Shown here piece by piece: positions 53,685 through 63,432 of a stretch of 64,000 nucleotides of DNA (position 1 is its first letter; every line of letters starts with the position of its first letter). Origin of the DNA: Ramlibacter ginsenosidimutans (GTDB lineage: Bacteria; Pseudomonadota; Gammaproteobacteria; Burkholderiales; Burkholderiaceae_C); contig NZ_JAEPWM010000001.1 in the NCBI RefSeq assembly GCF_016654015.1, positions 806,001 to 870,000 of the forward strand, given 5' to 3'. Both the position numbers and the translations under genes were made by a program. The notes under the pieces were generated by a model, which worked only from the letters and a program-made list of their open reading frames with translations, was not told the DNA's origin and made no database searches.

Positions 53685-55235
53685 TCACTCCGGCTGCCCG
53701 CCCCCGCCCAGGCGGCGCAGCAGTCCCGCAGTGGACGCGTCGAGGCCCTGCGTGTCGCCCGATGCGAAGCGCTTCGCGATGTCTCCGGCCAGCACCTTGC
53801 CCAGTTCGACGCCCCACTGGTCGAAGCTGTCGATGCCCCACACCGCGCCGCTCGTGAACACGCGGTGCTCGTACAGCGCGATCAAGGCCCCCAAAGAGGC
53901 GGGCGTGAGTGCATCCAGCACGAAGAAGGTGCTGGGCCGGTTGCCCTGGAAGTGGCGGTGGCCGCCCGGATCGTCCTTGCCTTGCATCAGCGCCTGCGCC
54001 TGCGCGAGCGCATTGGCCAGCAGCAGTTCGTGGTGGCCGGGCAGTTCGTGCGCCGGTTCGCGCACCGCGATGAACTCCACCGGGATCCGGTCCGTGCCCT
54101 GGTGCAGCATCTGGAAATACGCGTGCTGGCCGTTGGTTCCCGGCTCGCCCCAGACCACCGGCGAGGTGCCGAAGCTCACCGGCCGCCCCTGCGCATCCAC
54201 GCTCTTGCCGTTGCTCTCCATCTCGAGCTGCTGCAGGTAGGCCGGCAGCCGGCGCAAGGCACTGTGGTACGGCGCGACGCTGCGGCTGCCGAACCGGTGG
54301 AAGTCGCGATACCAGATATCGAGCAGCCCAAGGCGCACGGGCAGGTTGCGCTCCAGCGGCTCGGTGCGGAAGTGCCGGTCCATGGCGTGCGCACCGGCCA
54401 GCAGCTCGCGGAAGCCCTGCGCGCCGATGGCGATGGCGACGGGCAGGCCGATGGCGGACCACAGCGAGTAGCGTCCGCCCACCCAGTCCCAGAAGCCGAA
54501 GGTGGTGGCGATGCCGAACTGGCGTGCCGCTTGCACGTTCGTGGTGAGCGCGGCGAAGTGGCGCGCGACGTCCTGGCCGCCATGCTGCTCGAACCAGGCG
54601 CGCGCCGAACGCGCGTTGGTCATGGTCTCCAGCGTGGTGAAGGTCTTGGAGGCGACGAGGAACAGCGTGGACGCGGGGCGGACGCGGCGCAGCACGGCGT
54701 CGAGCTCGTGGGCGTCCACGTTGGAGACGAAGTGGAAGCGCTTGCCTTCGCTGCAGAAGGCTTCCAGCGCCGCGACGACCATCTGCGGCCCGAGGTCGGA
54801 GCCGCCGATCCCGATGTTCACGACATCGGTGATCGCCGCATCGGCGCGCACGCGCTCGGCGAAGGCGAGCATCGCATCGAGTGTCTCGTGCACGGCGACC
54901 GAGTCCGCATCGGCGGCGTCGCGCGGCGCCCGCAGCAGCCAGTGCTTGACCGCGCGGTCCTCGGTGTTGTTGATGCGCTCGCCGGCAAACATCGCGTCCC
55001 GATACCCCTCGAGCTGCGTCTCGCGCGCCAGCGCCAGCAGGTCCCGCTCGGTGGGCGCGTCGATCAGATTCTTCGACAGGTCGGCGAAGACCTGTGGCGC
55101 CGTCTGGCTGAAGTGCGCAAAGCGCTGCGCATCGTGCGCGAAGGCCTGGCGCAAGTCGAACGACACACCGCTCGAGCGGAAGCGCTCCTGCAGTTCCCGC
55201 CAGGCTGCCGTCTCGTCACAGCGCGGGCGCTTCAT
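53685..55235 (-). CDS. pgi: Glucose-6-phosphate isomerase
   Basis: The product is 516 residues. The family signatures are present: [40 protein letters not shown] and [20 protein letters not shown]. It interconverts glucose 6-phosphate and fructose 6-phosphate. The ATG at 55235 overlaps the transaldolase stop (ATGA), so the two are co-translated. With tal and the divergent zwf, it forms a central sugar-phosphate cluster. Confidence 0.97.
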   Translation of the reverse strand: MKRPRCDETAAWRELQERFRSSGVSFDLRQAFAHDAQRFAHFSQTAPQVFADLSKNLIDAPTERDLLALARETQLEGYRDAMFAGERINNTEDRAVKHWLLRAPRDAADADSVAVHETLDAMLAFAERVRADAAITDVVNIGIGGSDLGPQMVVAALEAFCSEGKRFHFVSNVDAHELDAVLRRVRPASTLFLVASKTFTTLETMTNARSARAWFEQHGGQDVARHFAALTTNVQAARQFGIATTFGFWDWVGGRYSLWSAIGLPVAIAIGAQGFRELLAGAHAMDRHFRTEPLERNLPVRLGLLDIWYRDFHRFGSRSVAPYHSALRRLPAYLQQLEMESNGKSVDAQGRPVSFGTSPVVWGEPGTNGQHAYFQMLHQGTDRIPVEFIAVREPAHELPGHHELLLANALAQAQALMQGKDDPGGHRHFQGNRPSTFFVLDALTPASLGALIALYEHRVFTSGAVWGIDSFDQWGVELGKVLAGDIAKRFASGDTQGLDASTAGLLRRLGGGGQPE

Positions 55236-56176
55236 GCCTGCATCAGCTTTTCGAGCTTCACCGCATCCGCGCCGAACGCGCGGATCCCCTCGGAGAGCTT
55301 CTCCGTCGCCATCGCATCCTCGTTCAGCGCCCAGCGGAACTGGCGCTCGTCGTACTGGATGCGCTGGATGTCCGCGGACTTCGCCTGCGCCGGGTCGAGC
55401 GCCCGCTGCACGGGCGCTTCGGACTTGCGCAGTTCGGCCATCAGCTCGGGGCTGATCGTCAGCAGGTCGCAGCCGGCCAGCGCGAGGATCTGGCCCGTGT
55501 TGCGGAAGCTCGCACCCATCACCTCGGTCGGGATGCCGAAGTGCTTGTAGTACTGGTAGATCTGGCGCACGGACTGCACGCCGGGATCGTTCGCCCCGGA
55601 GCTGGCCTGCTCGTTCCAGGACGCGCCTGCGCTCTTCTTGTACCAGTCGTAGATGCGCCCCACGAACGGCGAGATCAGTTGCACGCCCGCTTCCGCGCAG
55701 GCCACGGCCTGGCAGAACGAGAACAGCAGCGTCAGGTTGGTGCGGATGCCACGCTGCTGCAACTTGCGCGCGGCCTGGATGCCCTCCCAGGTGGAGGCCA
55801 CCTTGATCAGCACGCGGTCCACCGGCACGCCCTCGGCTTCGTAGAGCTCGATCAGGCGAACGCCGCGGCTGAAGCTCGCTTCCGTGTCGAAGCTCAGGCG
55901 CGCATCGACTTCCGTCGACACGCGACCGGGGATCAGCTGGAGGATCTCGGTGCCGAAGCGCACGATCAACCGATCCATCACCTCGTCGATCGGACGGCCG
56001 CGGAAGCGCTGCACGGTCTGCTGCAGCAGGTGCGCGTAGTCGGGCTTCTGCACTGCCTTCAGGATGAGCGAGGGATTGGTGGTCGCGTCCTGCGGGTGGT
56101 AGTGCGCCAGCTGGTTGAAATCGCCGGTGTCCGCCACCACCGTCGTGTATTGCTTGAGGGCATCCAGTTGATTCAT
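55232..56176 (-). CDS. tal: Transaldolase
   Basis: The product is 314 residues, TalB type. The Schiff-base Lys125 lies in [38 protein letters not shown] and [18 protein letters not shown] are other family blocks. It moves a dihydroxyacetone unit between sugar phosphates in the pentose-phosphate pathway. The ATG at 56176 is preferred over in-frame upstream codons. It is divergent from zwf; two palindromes in between suggest shared control by the regulator at 57837. Confidence 0.96.
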   Translation of the reverse strand: MNQLDALKQYTTVVADTGDFNQLAHYHPQDATTNPSLILKAVQKPDYAHLLQQTVQRFRGRPIDEVMDRLIVRFGTEILQLIPGRVSTEVDARLSFDTEASFSRGVRLIELYEAEGVPVDRVLIKVASTWEGIQAARKLQQRGIRTNLTLLFSFCQAVACAEAGVQLISPFVGRIYDWYKKSAGASWNEQASSGANDPGVQSVRQIYQYYKHFGIPTEVMGASFRNTGQILALAGCDLLTISPELMAELRKSEAPVQRALDPAQAKSADIQRIQYDERQFRWALNEDAMATEKLSEGIRAFGADAVKLEKLMQA

Positions 56177-56246
56177 GCCCCGATTATCGGCTCCATGCCG
56201 CGCGCAGGGGCACTCGCGGTGCACGCCGCTTCGCGCCTTTCTCGCC

Positions 56247-56318
56247 GTAACCTAGTTACTCAGCATGGCTGACGCGCGGTCGGCAAACGCGGGCCAGCGG
56301 CGCTGAAACTAAGTTACA
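56247..56318. promoter_or_regulatory. Paired palindromic operators between tal and zwf
   Basis: GTAAC-CTA-GTTAC (56247-56259) is a perfect 5-bp inverted repeat. TGAAAC-TAA-GTTACA (56304-56318) is the same element with one mismatch; read on the other strand it is GTAACTTAGTTTC. Centres are 58 bp apart. Their place in the divergent promoter region, and the RpiR/HexR-type gene after zwf, make them likely operators of that regulator. Confidence 0.7.
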
Positions 56319-56347
56319 TTGCCCTTTCCCTTTCGACCCCAGGAACC

Positions 56348-57802
56348 ATGAGCTTCGACCTCGTCCTCTTCGGCGGCACCGGTGACCTCGCATGGCGCAA
56401 GCTGATGCCTGCGCTGTTCCAGGCCTTTCGCCACGGCACGCTGCCGCCGGACGGCCGCATCATCGGCATCGCCCGCGATGACCTGAGCGACGCGCAATAC
56501 CGGGAACTGATCCGGTCGCGCTTCCACGACGTGGAGCTCGCCAAGCGGCCCTCGCCCGAGGAGTTCGACCGCTTCGCCGAACTGCTGCACTTCCTGCGGC
56601 TCGACCTCTCCCATCCCGAGGATTTCCGGCGTCTCGCCGACACGCTGCGCGAGCGCCATGCGGACACCGTGGTGATGTACCTTGCCACTGCGCCCGACCT
56701 GTTCCTGCGCGTGGTGGAACAGCTCGCCGGCGCCGGGCTCAACACGCCCAACACGCGCATCGTCCTGGAAAAGCCGCTGGGGCATGACCTCGCGTCCAAC
56801 CGCCAGATCAACGATGCGGTGCGCGCGGTGCTGAGCGAGCGCCAGATCTTCCGCATCGACCATTACCTGGGCAAGCCGGCGGTGCAGAACCTGTTCGCCA
56901 TGCGCTTCGGCAATGCCTTGTTCGAGCCGGTGTGGCGGCGCGAGCACATCTCCAACATCCAGATCACCATCGCGGAGGACCTGGGCGCGGAGAAGCGCGG
57001 CGCCTTCTACGACAAGACCGGCGCCCTGCGGGACATGGTGCAGAACCATGCGCTGCAGCTGCTGTGCGCGCTGGCGATGGAGCCGCCGATCAACGCGCAC
57101 GCCGATGCGATCCGCGACGAGAAGCTGAAGGTGCTGCGCTCGCTGTCGCCCTGGACGCCGGTCTCGCTGGACCAGCATGTCGTGCGCGGACAGTACACGG
57201 CCGGCATGGTGCACGGCCACCCGGCCAGGGCCTATCGCGAGGAGCCCGGCGTCTCGCCCGAGAGCAACACCGAGACCTTCGTCGCGCTGCGCACCGATAT
57301 CCAGAACTGGCGCTGGGCCGGCGTGCCCTTCTACATCCGCACGGGCAAGCGCCTGGCTTCGCGCGAAGCGCAGATCGTCGTCAACTTCCGCGAGACGCCG
57401 CACGCCATCTTCCACGCGCCGCCGGGCAGCTGCAACCGGCTGGTGATCAACCTGCAGCCGCGCGATGGCCTGCAGCTGCACCTGCTGGCGCTTGGCCAGG
57501 AGAACCGGCGCAATGGCCAGGTGCTCACGCCCGTGCACCTGGACCTGGACTTCGACAAGCGCTTCGGCTCCGAGCGCGTGGGTGCCTACGAGCGCCTGTT
57601 GCTGGACGTGATCGCCGGCCGCCTGAACCTGTTCGTGCGCAGCGACGAACAGGAGGCTGCCTGGCGCTGGGTCGAGCCCATCATGGAGCACTGGGCGAAC
57701 GACGAGCGCGGACCGCGCCCCTACGCGGCGGGCACCTGGGGGCCCAGCGCTTCCAGCGCCATGATCGCGCGCGACGGCTTCTGCTGGCCCGAGGAGTGCT
57801 GA
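56348..57802 (+). CDS. zwf: Glucose-6-phosphate 1-dehydrogenase
   Basis: The product is 484 residues. The N-terminal nucleotide-binding motif LVLFGGTGDLAWRKLMPALF and the substrate-binding IFRIDHYLGKPAVQNLFAMR (with the catalytic His-Asp context) are intact. It oxidises glucose 6-phosphate to 6-phosphogluconolactone with NADP+. The regulator gene begins 34 bp downstream. No pgl or edd follows. Confidence 0.97.
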   Translation: MSFDLVLFGGTGDLAWRKLMPALFQAFRHGTLPPDGRIIGIARDDLSDAQYRELIRSRFHDVELAKRPSPEEFDRFAELLHFLRLDLSHPEDFRRLADTLRERHADTVVMYLATAPDLFLRVVEQLAGAGLNTPNTRIVLEKPLGHDLASNRQINDAVRAVLSERQIFRIDHYLGKPAVQNLFAMRFGNALFEPVWRREHISNIQITIAEDLGAEKRGAFYDKTGALRDMVQNHALQLLCALAMEPPINAHADAIRDEKLKVLRSLSPWTPVSLDQHVVRGQYTAGMVHGHPARAYREEPGVSPESNTETFVALRTDIQNWRWAGVPFYIRTGKRLASREAQIVVNFRETPHAIFHAPPGSCNRLVINLQPRDGLQLHLLALGQENRRNGQVLTPVHLDLDFDKRFGSERVGAYERLLLDVIAGRLNLFVRSDEQEAAWRWVEPIMEHWANDERGPRPYAAGTWGPSASSAMIARDGFCWPEEC

Positions 57803-57836
57803 TGGCCCGCCTTGCCTTCCTTTCCGCGGGGCACGC

Positions 57837-58685
57837 ATGCTAGACCGCATCAAGGCCTCGATGCCGTCGCTGGCGCCGGCGGAGCAGCGCGTCGCCCGGC
57901 TGGTGCTGGGCGATCCGCGCGCCTTCGCCAACCTGCCGGTCACCGAGCTGGCCGACCGCGCGCACGTCAGCAAGCCCACGGTGGTCCGCTTCTGCCGCAG
58001 CATGGGCTACGACGGGCTGTCCGACTTCAAGCTCAAGCTCGCCGGCACGGTGAGCGAAGGCGTGCCCTTCATCCATCGCAGCGTGGATCCGGACGACAAG
58101 ACCGCCGACGTGCTGGTGAAGGTGATCGACAACGCCGTCGCAGCCTTCCTGAAGTACCGCAACGACGCATCCACCTTCGCGATCGAGCGCGCCGCCGAAG
58201 CGCTCGCGTCGACCTACAAGACCGGGCGGCGCATCGAGTTCTACGGCGCCGGCAACTCCGGCGTCGTCGCACTCGATGCCCAGCACAAGTTCTTCCGCCT
58301 GGGCGTGAACACCATCTCGTACAGCGACGGTCACATGCAGGTGATGAGCGCAACGCTGCTCGGTCCAGGCGACTGCGTCGTCGTGGTATCGAATTCGGGC
58401 CGCACGCGCGACCTCATGGACGCCTGCGACATCGCGAAGCGCAATGGCGCGACGACGATCGTCATCACGGCCACGGGCTCGCCGCTCGCAACGGCCGGGC
58501 ACATCCACCTCGCGGCCGACCACCCGGAAGGCTACGACCGCTACAGCCCGATGGTCTCGCGGCTGTTGCACCTCATGATCATCGACGTGCTCGCCACCAC
58601 CGTGGCGCTGCGCATCGGCGGCGGCCGGCTGCAGCCGCTGTTGCGCGAGATGAAGAACAACCTGCGGACCAAGCGTTACGCCTGA
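57837..58685 (+). CDS. hexR: RpiR/HexR-family transcriptional regulator
   Basis: The product is 282 residues: an N-terminal RpiR helix-turn-helix (LPVTELADRAHVSKPTVVRF, CRSMGYDGLSDFKLKLA) and a C-terminal SIS sugar-phosphate-binding domain (IEFYGAGNSGVVALDAQHKF, VVVSNSGRTRDLMDAC). It matches HexR, which represses central carbon genes until 2-keto-3-deoxy-6-phosphogluconate is bound. It lies after zwf on the same strand, and two matching palindromes lie in the zwf-tal region. Confidence 0.9.
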   Translation: MLDRIKASMPSLAPAEQRVARLVLGDPRAFANLPVTELADRAHVSKPTVVRFCRSMGYDGLSDFKLKLAGTVSEGVPFIHRSVDPDDKTADVLVKVIDNAVAAFLKYRNDASTFAIERAAEALASTYKTGRRIEFYGAGNSGVVALDAQHKFFRLGVNTISYSDGHMQVMSATLLGPGDCVVVVSNSGRTRDLMDACDIAKRNGATTIVITATGSPLATAGHIHLAADHPEGYDRYSPMVSRLLHLMIIDVLATTVALRIGGGRLQPLLREMKNNLRTKRYA

Positions 58686-58709
58686 ACGGCGCTGCGCCGG
58701 GCCGGCGTG

Positions 58710-59852
58710 CTAGATGCGTCCCTCTTCCACCGCGTGGCAGGCGACGCGCACGCCCCGGATTTCCAGCAGGGCCGGCCGCTCGGCGCGGCACCGCTCGTTG
58801 GCGTGGGGGCAGCGCGGATTGAACGTGCAGCCGCTCGGCGGATTCAGCGGGTTGGGCACCTCGCCCTGCACCGGCGTGCGCGCGCGGCCCGTGTCGTGCA
58901 TCTTCGGGATCGCATCCAGCAGCATGCGCGTGTATGGGTGCTGCGGCTGCCCGAACAGCTGGTGCTTGCCCGCGAGCTCCACGATGCGCCCGAGGTACAT
59001 CACGCCGACCTGGTCGCTCACGTGCCGCACGACGGCGAGGTTGTGCGAGATGAACAGGTAGGTGAGACCGCGCTGGCGCTGCAGGTCTTTCATGATGTTC
59101 AGGACCTGGGCCTGCACGCTGACGTCCAGGGCCGAGGTCGGCTCGTCGCACACCAGGAATTCCGGATGCGTGGCGAGCGCGCGCGCGATGGAGATGCGCT
59201 GGCGCTGGCCGCCCGAGAACTGGTGCGGGTACTTCGCCATGTCCTGCGCGCTCAGGCCGACGGACTGCAGCAATTCGGCCACGCGCTGCTTGCGATCCGA
59301 GGCCGCGGCGATGAGCCCGTGCTCCTGCAGCGGCTCGGCAACGATGTCCTCCACGATCCAGCGCGGGTTCAGGCTCGCGTACGGGTCCTGGAAGATCATC
59401 TGGATGCGCCGGCGCAGCTGCTGCCGCTCGCGCGACTGGTAGGCCGCGTGGGCGTCCTGCCCGTCGAACACGAAGCTGCCGCGCGTGGGCTCGTACAAGC
59501 CCACCAGCAGCCGCGCGACCGTGCTCTTGCCGCAGCCCGATTCGCCGACCAGCGCCAGCGTCTCGCCCTTGCGGATCTCGAAGCTCACGCCGTCGACCGC
59601 ATGCAGCAGCACGCGCGGCTTGCGCTCCAGGACGCGGTTGAGCCAGGGCGGGGAGACGTCGAAGGTCTTGGCCAGATCGATGGCCTGGACGAGAGGCTGC
59701 GCGCTGGGATCGCCCCTCACCCCTGCCCTCTCCCCGGCGGGAAGAGGGAGTGAAGAGGAGCCCTCGCCCGGGCGTGAAGAGAAGGGGGAGTTCGCTCCGT
59801 CTCCCGCCTGCGGGAGAGGGTTGGGGTGAGGGCTGCCCGCGATCGTGTTCAT
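58710..59852 (-). CDS. Dipeptide/oligopeptide ABC transporter ATPase (DppF-like) with repeat-derived N-terminus
   Basis: The product is 380 residues. From about residue 53 it is a normal DppF/OppF ATPase: Walker [21 protein letters not shown], signature [20 protein letters not shown], Walker [14 protein letters not shown], and the C-terminal [16 protein letters not shown]. The first ~50 residues ([29 protein letters not shown]) are encoded by a dispersed palindromic repeat and have no counterpart in the family. The ATG at 59852 overlaps the stop of the preceding ATPase (ATGA), so this start is real and the repeat is translated. It is probably still functional. Confidence 0.9.
   Translation of the reverse strand: MNTIAGSPHPNPLPQAGDGANSPFSSRPGEGSSSLPLPAGERAGVRGDPSAQPLVQAIDLAKTFDVSPPWLNRVLERKPRVLLHAVDGVSFEIRKGETLALVGESGCGKSTVARLLVGLYEPTRGSFVFDGQDAHAAYQSRERQQLRRRIQMIFQDPYASLNPRWIVEDIVAEPLQEHGLIAAASDRKQRVAELLQSVGLSAQDMAKYPHQFSGGQRQRISIARALATHPEFLVCDEPTSALDVSVQAQVLNIMKDLQRQRGLTYLFISHNLAVVRHVSDQVGVMYLGRIVELAGKHQLFGQPQHPYTRMLLDAIPKMHDTGRARTPVQGEVPNPLNPPSGCTFNPRCPHANERCRAERPALLEIRGVRVACHAVEEGRI
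59713..59832. repeat. Dispersed inverted repeat inside the DppF-like gene
   Basis: A left arm rich in CCCCTCACCCC and CCCTCTCCCC (59713-59735) faces a right arm CTCCCGCCTGCGGGAGAGGG with TTGGGGTGAGGG (59801-59832). This CCCTCACCCC...GGGGTGAGGG pattern is a widespread proteobacterial intergenic repeat that I recognise from general knowledge. Here it lies in coding sequence and keeps the frame open. Confidence 0.8.
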
Positions 59853-60826
59853 CCCGGCAGCTCCCCGTTGGCGTCGTGCAGCCAGCAGGCTGCGCGCGTG
59901 GCGCCCGCATTCAGCAGGTCCGGCCGTTCGCGCGTGCAGCGCGCGAAGGCACGCGGGCAGCGCGGGTTGTAGGCGCACCCGGGCGGGATCGCGTTCAGGC
60001 GCGGCATGGCCCCGTCGATCTGGTTCAGGCGCTCTCGGTCGATCTGCATGTCGGGAATCGAGGCCATCAGGCCCGAGGTGTAGGGATGCGCCGGGGTGTT
60101 GATCACCTCGTGCACCGGGCCGATCTCCGCGATGCGGCCCGCGTACATCACCGCCACGCGGTCGCAGGTCTCGGCGATCACGCCCATGTCGTGCGTGATG
60201 AGCATGACGGCCGCGCCGCGGTCGCGGCAGATGCGCTTGAGCAGCTGGATGATCTGCGCCTGGATGGACACGTCGAGCGCCGTGGTCGGCTCGTCCGCGA
60301 CGATCAGCTTGGGCTCGGCCGCCAGCGCCAGCGCGATCACCACGCGCTGCCGCATGCCGCCGGAGAACTGGTGCGGATAGTGGTCGATCCGCTGCGCGGC
60401 CCCCGGAATGCCGGTGTCCTCCAGCAGGCCGATGGCGCGGCGGCGCGCTTCGGCCGCATCCACGGGCAGGTGCGCCTGGATCGTCTCGACGAGCTGGCGG
60501 CCGATGGTGTACAGCGGGTTGAGCGACGTGAGCGGGTCCTGGAAGATCGCGCCGATCTTGCGACCGCGGATGTGCCGCATCTGCTCGTACGCGAGGTTGT
60601 CGATGCGGCGGCCCTCCAGCAGCACCTGGCCCGAAGCGATGCGCCCGGGCGGCTCCAGCAGGCCGATGATGGACGCGCCGGTGAGCGACTTGCCCGCGCC
60701 GGACTCGCCGACCACGCCCAGCACTTCGCCGGGCGCGATCTCGAAGGAGATGTCGTCGAGCGCGCGCAGCGTGCCGCGGCGCGAAGGGAATTCGACGACG
60801 AGGTTCTGGACCTGGAGCAGGCTCAC
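59849..60826 (-). CDS. Dipeptide/oligopeptide ABC transporter ATPase (DppD-like)
   Basis: The product is 325 residues. Walker [21 protein letters not shown], signature [20 protein letters not shown], Walker [15 protein letters not shown] and the C-terminal [16 protein letters not shown] (iron-sulfur/peptide importer zone) are present. A GTG start at 60826 overlaps the permease stop (GTGA). It pairs with the DppF-like ATPase. Confidence 0.92.
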   Translation of the reverse strand: MSLLQVQNLVVEFPSRRGTLRALDDISFEIAPGEVLGVVGESGAGKSLTGASIIGLLEPPGRIASGQVLLEGRRIDNLAYEQMRHIRGRKIGAIFQDPLTSLNPLYTIGRQLVETIQAHLPVDAAEARRRAIGLLEDTGIPGAAQRIDHYPHQFSGGMRQRVVIALALAAEPKLIVADEPTTALDVSIQAQIIQLLKRICRDRGAAVMLITHDMGVIAETCDRVAVMYAGRIAEIGPVHEVINTPAHPYTSGLMASIPDMQIDRERLNQIDGAMPRLNAIPPGCAYNPRCPRAFARCTRERPDLLNAGATRAACWLHDANGELPG

Positions 60827-61734
60827 CGCAGTCTCGGATTGAGCGCGTCGCGAAGCCAGTCGCCCAGCAGGTTCACGGACAGCGCGATCAGGATCAGCAT
60901 GACCCCGGGGAACACCGCGATCCACCACTCGCCCGACATCAGGAAGTCGTTGCCGTTGCGGATCAGGGTGCCGAGCGAAGGTTGGGTGGGCGGCACGCCC
61001 ACGCCGAGGTAGGACAGCGTGGCCTCGGTGATGATGGCGGTGGCGACCTGGATGGTCGCGAGCACGAGCACCGGGCCCATCACGTTGGGCAGCACGTGCT
61101 TGCGCATGATGCGCAGCATGGGCACGCCGGTCACGCGCGCCGCCTGCACGTATTCCCGGTTGCGCTCCACCATCGTGGAGCCGCGCACCGTGCGCGCGTA
61201 CTGCACCCAGAACGTGAGCGTGATCGCCAGGATCAGCACGCCGAAGGCGACTGTGTTCGGCGCGTTGGGGAACAGCGCGCGCCCGACACCGGAGATCAGC
61301 AGCGCGATCAGGATGGCGGGGAAGCTGAGCATCACGTCGCACAGGCGCATGAGGAAGGCGTCGACCCAGCCGCCGACATAACCGGCCAGCAGTCCGAGCG
61401 CCACGCCGATCACCACGGACAGCAGCACCGACACGACGCCCACCACCAGCGACACACGCGCGCCGTACATCAGCACGGAGAGGATGTCGCGGCCCTGGTC
61501 GTCGGTGCCCAGCAGGTACTTGCTGCTGCCGCGCGGGAGCCACGCCGGCGGCAGTTGCGCGTCACCGAGCTCCAGCGTGGCGATGTCGAACGGGTTGTGC
61601 GGCGCCAGCCACTGCGCGAACACCGCGCAGAAGATGCACACGAACGCGATCACCGCCGCCGCGATAGCGACGGGCGAGGTGCGGAAGCTGTAGCCGACAT
61701 CGCTGTCGGCCCAGCGCTTCAAGGCTGCTTTCAT
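60823..61734 (-). CDS. Dipeptide/oligopeptide ABC transporter permease (DppC-like)
   Basis: The product is 303 residues with six hydrophobic segments. [20 protein letters not shown] (as [19 protein letters not shown]) and the coupling EAA-like loop [20 protein letters not shown], then [20 protein letters not shown], are DppC/OppC hallmarks. It needs a DppB-type partner permease. None is found between it and the binding-protein gene, only 74 bp upstream. Confidence 0.92.
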   Translation of the reverse strand: MKAALKRWADSDVGYSFRTSPVAIAAAVIAFVCIFCAVFAQWLAPHNPFDIATLELGDAQLPPAWLPRGSSKYLLGTDDQGRDILSVLMYGARVSLVVGVVSVLLSVVIGVALGLLAGYVGGWVDAFLMRLCDVMLSFPAILIALLISGVGRALFPNAPNTVAFGVLILAITLTFWVQYARTVRGSTMVERNREYVQAARVTGVPMLRIMRKHVLPNVMGPVLVLATIQVATAIITEATLSYLGVGVPPTQPSLGTLIRNGNDFLMSGEWWIAVFPGVMLILIALSVNLLGDWLRDALNPRLR

Positions 61735-61808
61735 GGCGGGAACTCAGGCAGGCGACGCGGGCCGCGGGAAGCGCCGGCTGGCGGTGCCGCCCGCGGCGGT
61801 GGAGCGGA

Positions 61809-63383
61809 TCACTTCTTGATGCTGATCCACTTGAAGGGCATGTAGTTGTCCGCCCGCTGCGTGATGTCGACCTTCTTGCTGATACCCCAGGCCAGCGCCT
61901 GCTGGTGCAGCGGCAGGTGGCCGATGTCGTCCTGGTGGATCTTCATGGCTTCCTTGATCATCGCGTCGCGCTTGGCCTGGTCGGTCTCGGACTGGATCTG
62001 CTTGGTCAGCTTGGTCTGCGCCGGGTTGCAATACGCGCCCAGGTTGAACTGGCCGGCGCCGGAATCGTCGGGGCAAGCCATCAGCGAGTTCAGCGCGTCA
62101 TGCGCGTCGTAGGTGGAAGGCGTCCAGCCCAGCATGTAGAAGCTCGTGTCCCGGCGCAGCACCTTGGGGAAGTAGGTGCCCTTGGTCTCGGCGGCCAGGT
62201 TGATCTTCACGCCCACGCGCGCCAGGTTGGCGGCCACGGCCTGGCAGATCCGCGCGTCGTTCACGTAGCGATCGTTCGGGCAGTTCATGGTCACCTCGAA
62301 GCCGTTCGGGTAGCCCGCTTCGGCCAGCAGCTTCTTGGACGCCTCGGGGTCGTACGGCAGGCGCTTGTTCATCGCCGGGTCGAAGCCGTGCACGCCGGGG
62401 CCGATCATCAGCGCGGTCGGCTTGGAGGCGCCGCGCATCACGTTCTTCTGGATGCCGTCGATGTCGATGGCCTGGTAGAAGGCCTGGCGCACGCGCTTGT
62501 CCTTGAAGGGGTTCCTGCCCTTCACGTTGGAGTACAGCAGCTCGTCGCGCTTCTGGTCCATGCCCAGGAAGATGGTGCGCAGCTCGGGGCCGACCAGCAC
62601 CCTGGCGTTGGACGAGGCGTTGATGCGTTCGATGTCCTGCACGGGCACCGGCTCCATCACGTCGACCTCGCCGGAGAGCAGCGCCGCGACGCGGGTGGCG
62701 TCGTTGCCGATCGGGGTGAAGATCACCTCCTGCACGTTGCCGTCGATGGTGCCCCAGTAGTTGCCGTTGCGCACGAAGGTCGTGCGCACGTTGGGCTGGC
62801 GCTCGCGCAGGCGGAACGGGCCCGTGCCGTTGGCGCGGAAGGACGCGGCGTTCTCGATGCCCTTGCGGCGGTCGACCGGGCGGGTCGCCTGGTTCTCCTC
62901 GCACCACTTCTTGCTCAGGATGTAGGTAGTGGTGAGCTGGCTCGGCAGGATGGGGAAGGGCGACTTGGTCTCGATCTCGACCACGTGGTCGTTGATCTTG
63001 CGCACTTCCTTGATGTCGTTGACGTTGGCCTTCATGTCCGAGCCTTCGCCGCCGGCGCGCTGGAACGAGAACACCACGTCGTCGGCGGTGAACGGCTTGC
63101 CGTCGTGGAACTGCACGCCCTTGCGCAGCTCGAAGCGCCACACCGTGGGCGAGGTCTGCTTCCACGAGGTGGCCAGCGCGGGCGCCAGGCTCAGGTCCTT
63201 GTTGCGGCCGACCAGGGGTTCGTACACGTTTCCGTCGACGGACAGCTGCAGCGACTCGTTCAGCGAGTGCGGGTCCATGGACAGCGCGTCGCCCTGGTTG
63301 GCGATGCGGACCGTCTGCGCTTGCGCGGCGGCTGCCGCGACAGCGAAGGTCGCGACCGCGATGAGTCGGGTCTTCAGTTGCAT
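61809..63383 (-). CDS. Peptide ABC transporter substrate-binding protein (DppA-like)
   Basis: The product is 524 residues with a signal peptide (ending VAAAAAQAQT). VRIANQGDALSMDPHSLNES, WRFELRKGVQFHDGKPFTAD and NVKGRNPFKDKRVRQAFYQA are SBP family 5 blocks. It captures peptides or related ligands (for example glutathione or opines) in the periplasm. AAGGAG precedes the ATG. It follows the M20 amidohydrolase by 49 bp and precedes the permease by 74 bp. Confidence 0.93.
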   Translation of the reverse strand: MQLKTRLIAVATFAVAAAAAQAQTVRIANQGDALSMDPHSLNESLQLSVDGNVYEPLVGRNKDLSLAPALATSWKQTSPTVWRFELRKGVQFHDGKPFTADDVVFSFQRAGGEGSDMKANVNDIKEVRKINDHVVEIETKSPFPILPSQLTTTYILSKKWCEENQATRPVDRRKGIENAASFRANGTGPFRLRERQPNVRTTFVRNGNYWGTIDGNVQEVIFTPIGNDATRVAALLSGEVDVMEPVPVQDIERINASSNARVLVGPELRTIFLGMDQKRDELLYSNVKGRNPFKDKRVRQAFYQAIDIDGIQKNVMRGASKPTALMIGPGVHGFDPAMNKRLPYDPEASKKLLAEAGYPNGFEVTMNCPNDRYVNDARICQAVAANLARVGVKINLAAETKGTYFPKVLRRDTSFYMLGWTPSTYDAHDALNSLMACPDDSGAGQFNLGAYCNPAQTKLTKQIQSETDQAKRDAMIKEAMKIHQDDIGHLPLHQQALAWGISKKVDITQRADNYMPFKWISIKK

Positions 63384-63432
63384 GTCGGAAACTCCTTGTG
63401 GTTGTTGCCCAGGGTGAGAAAGCGAGGCGGGA

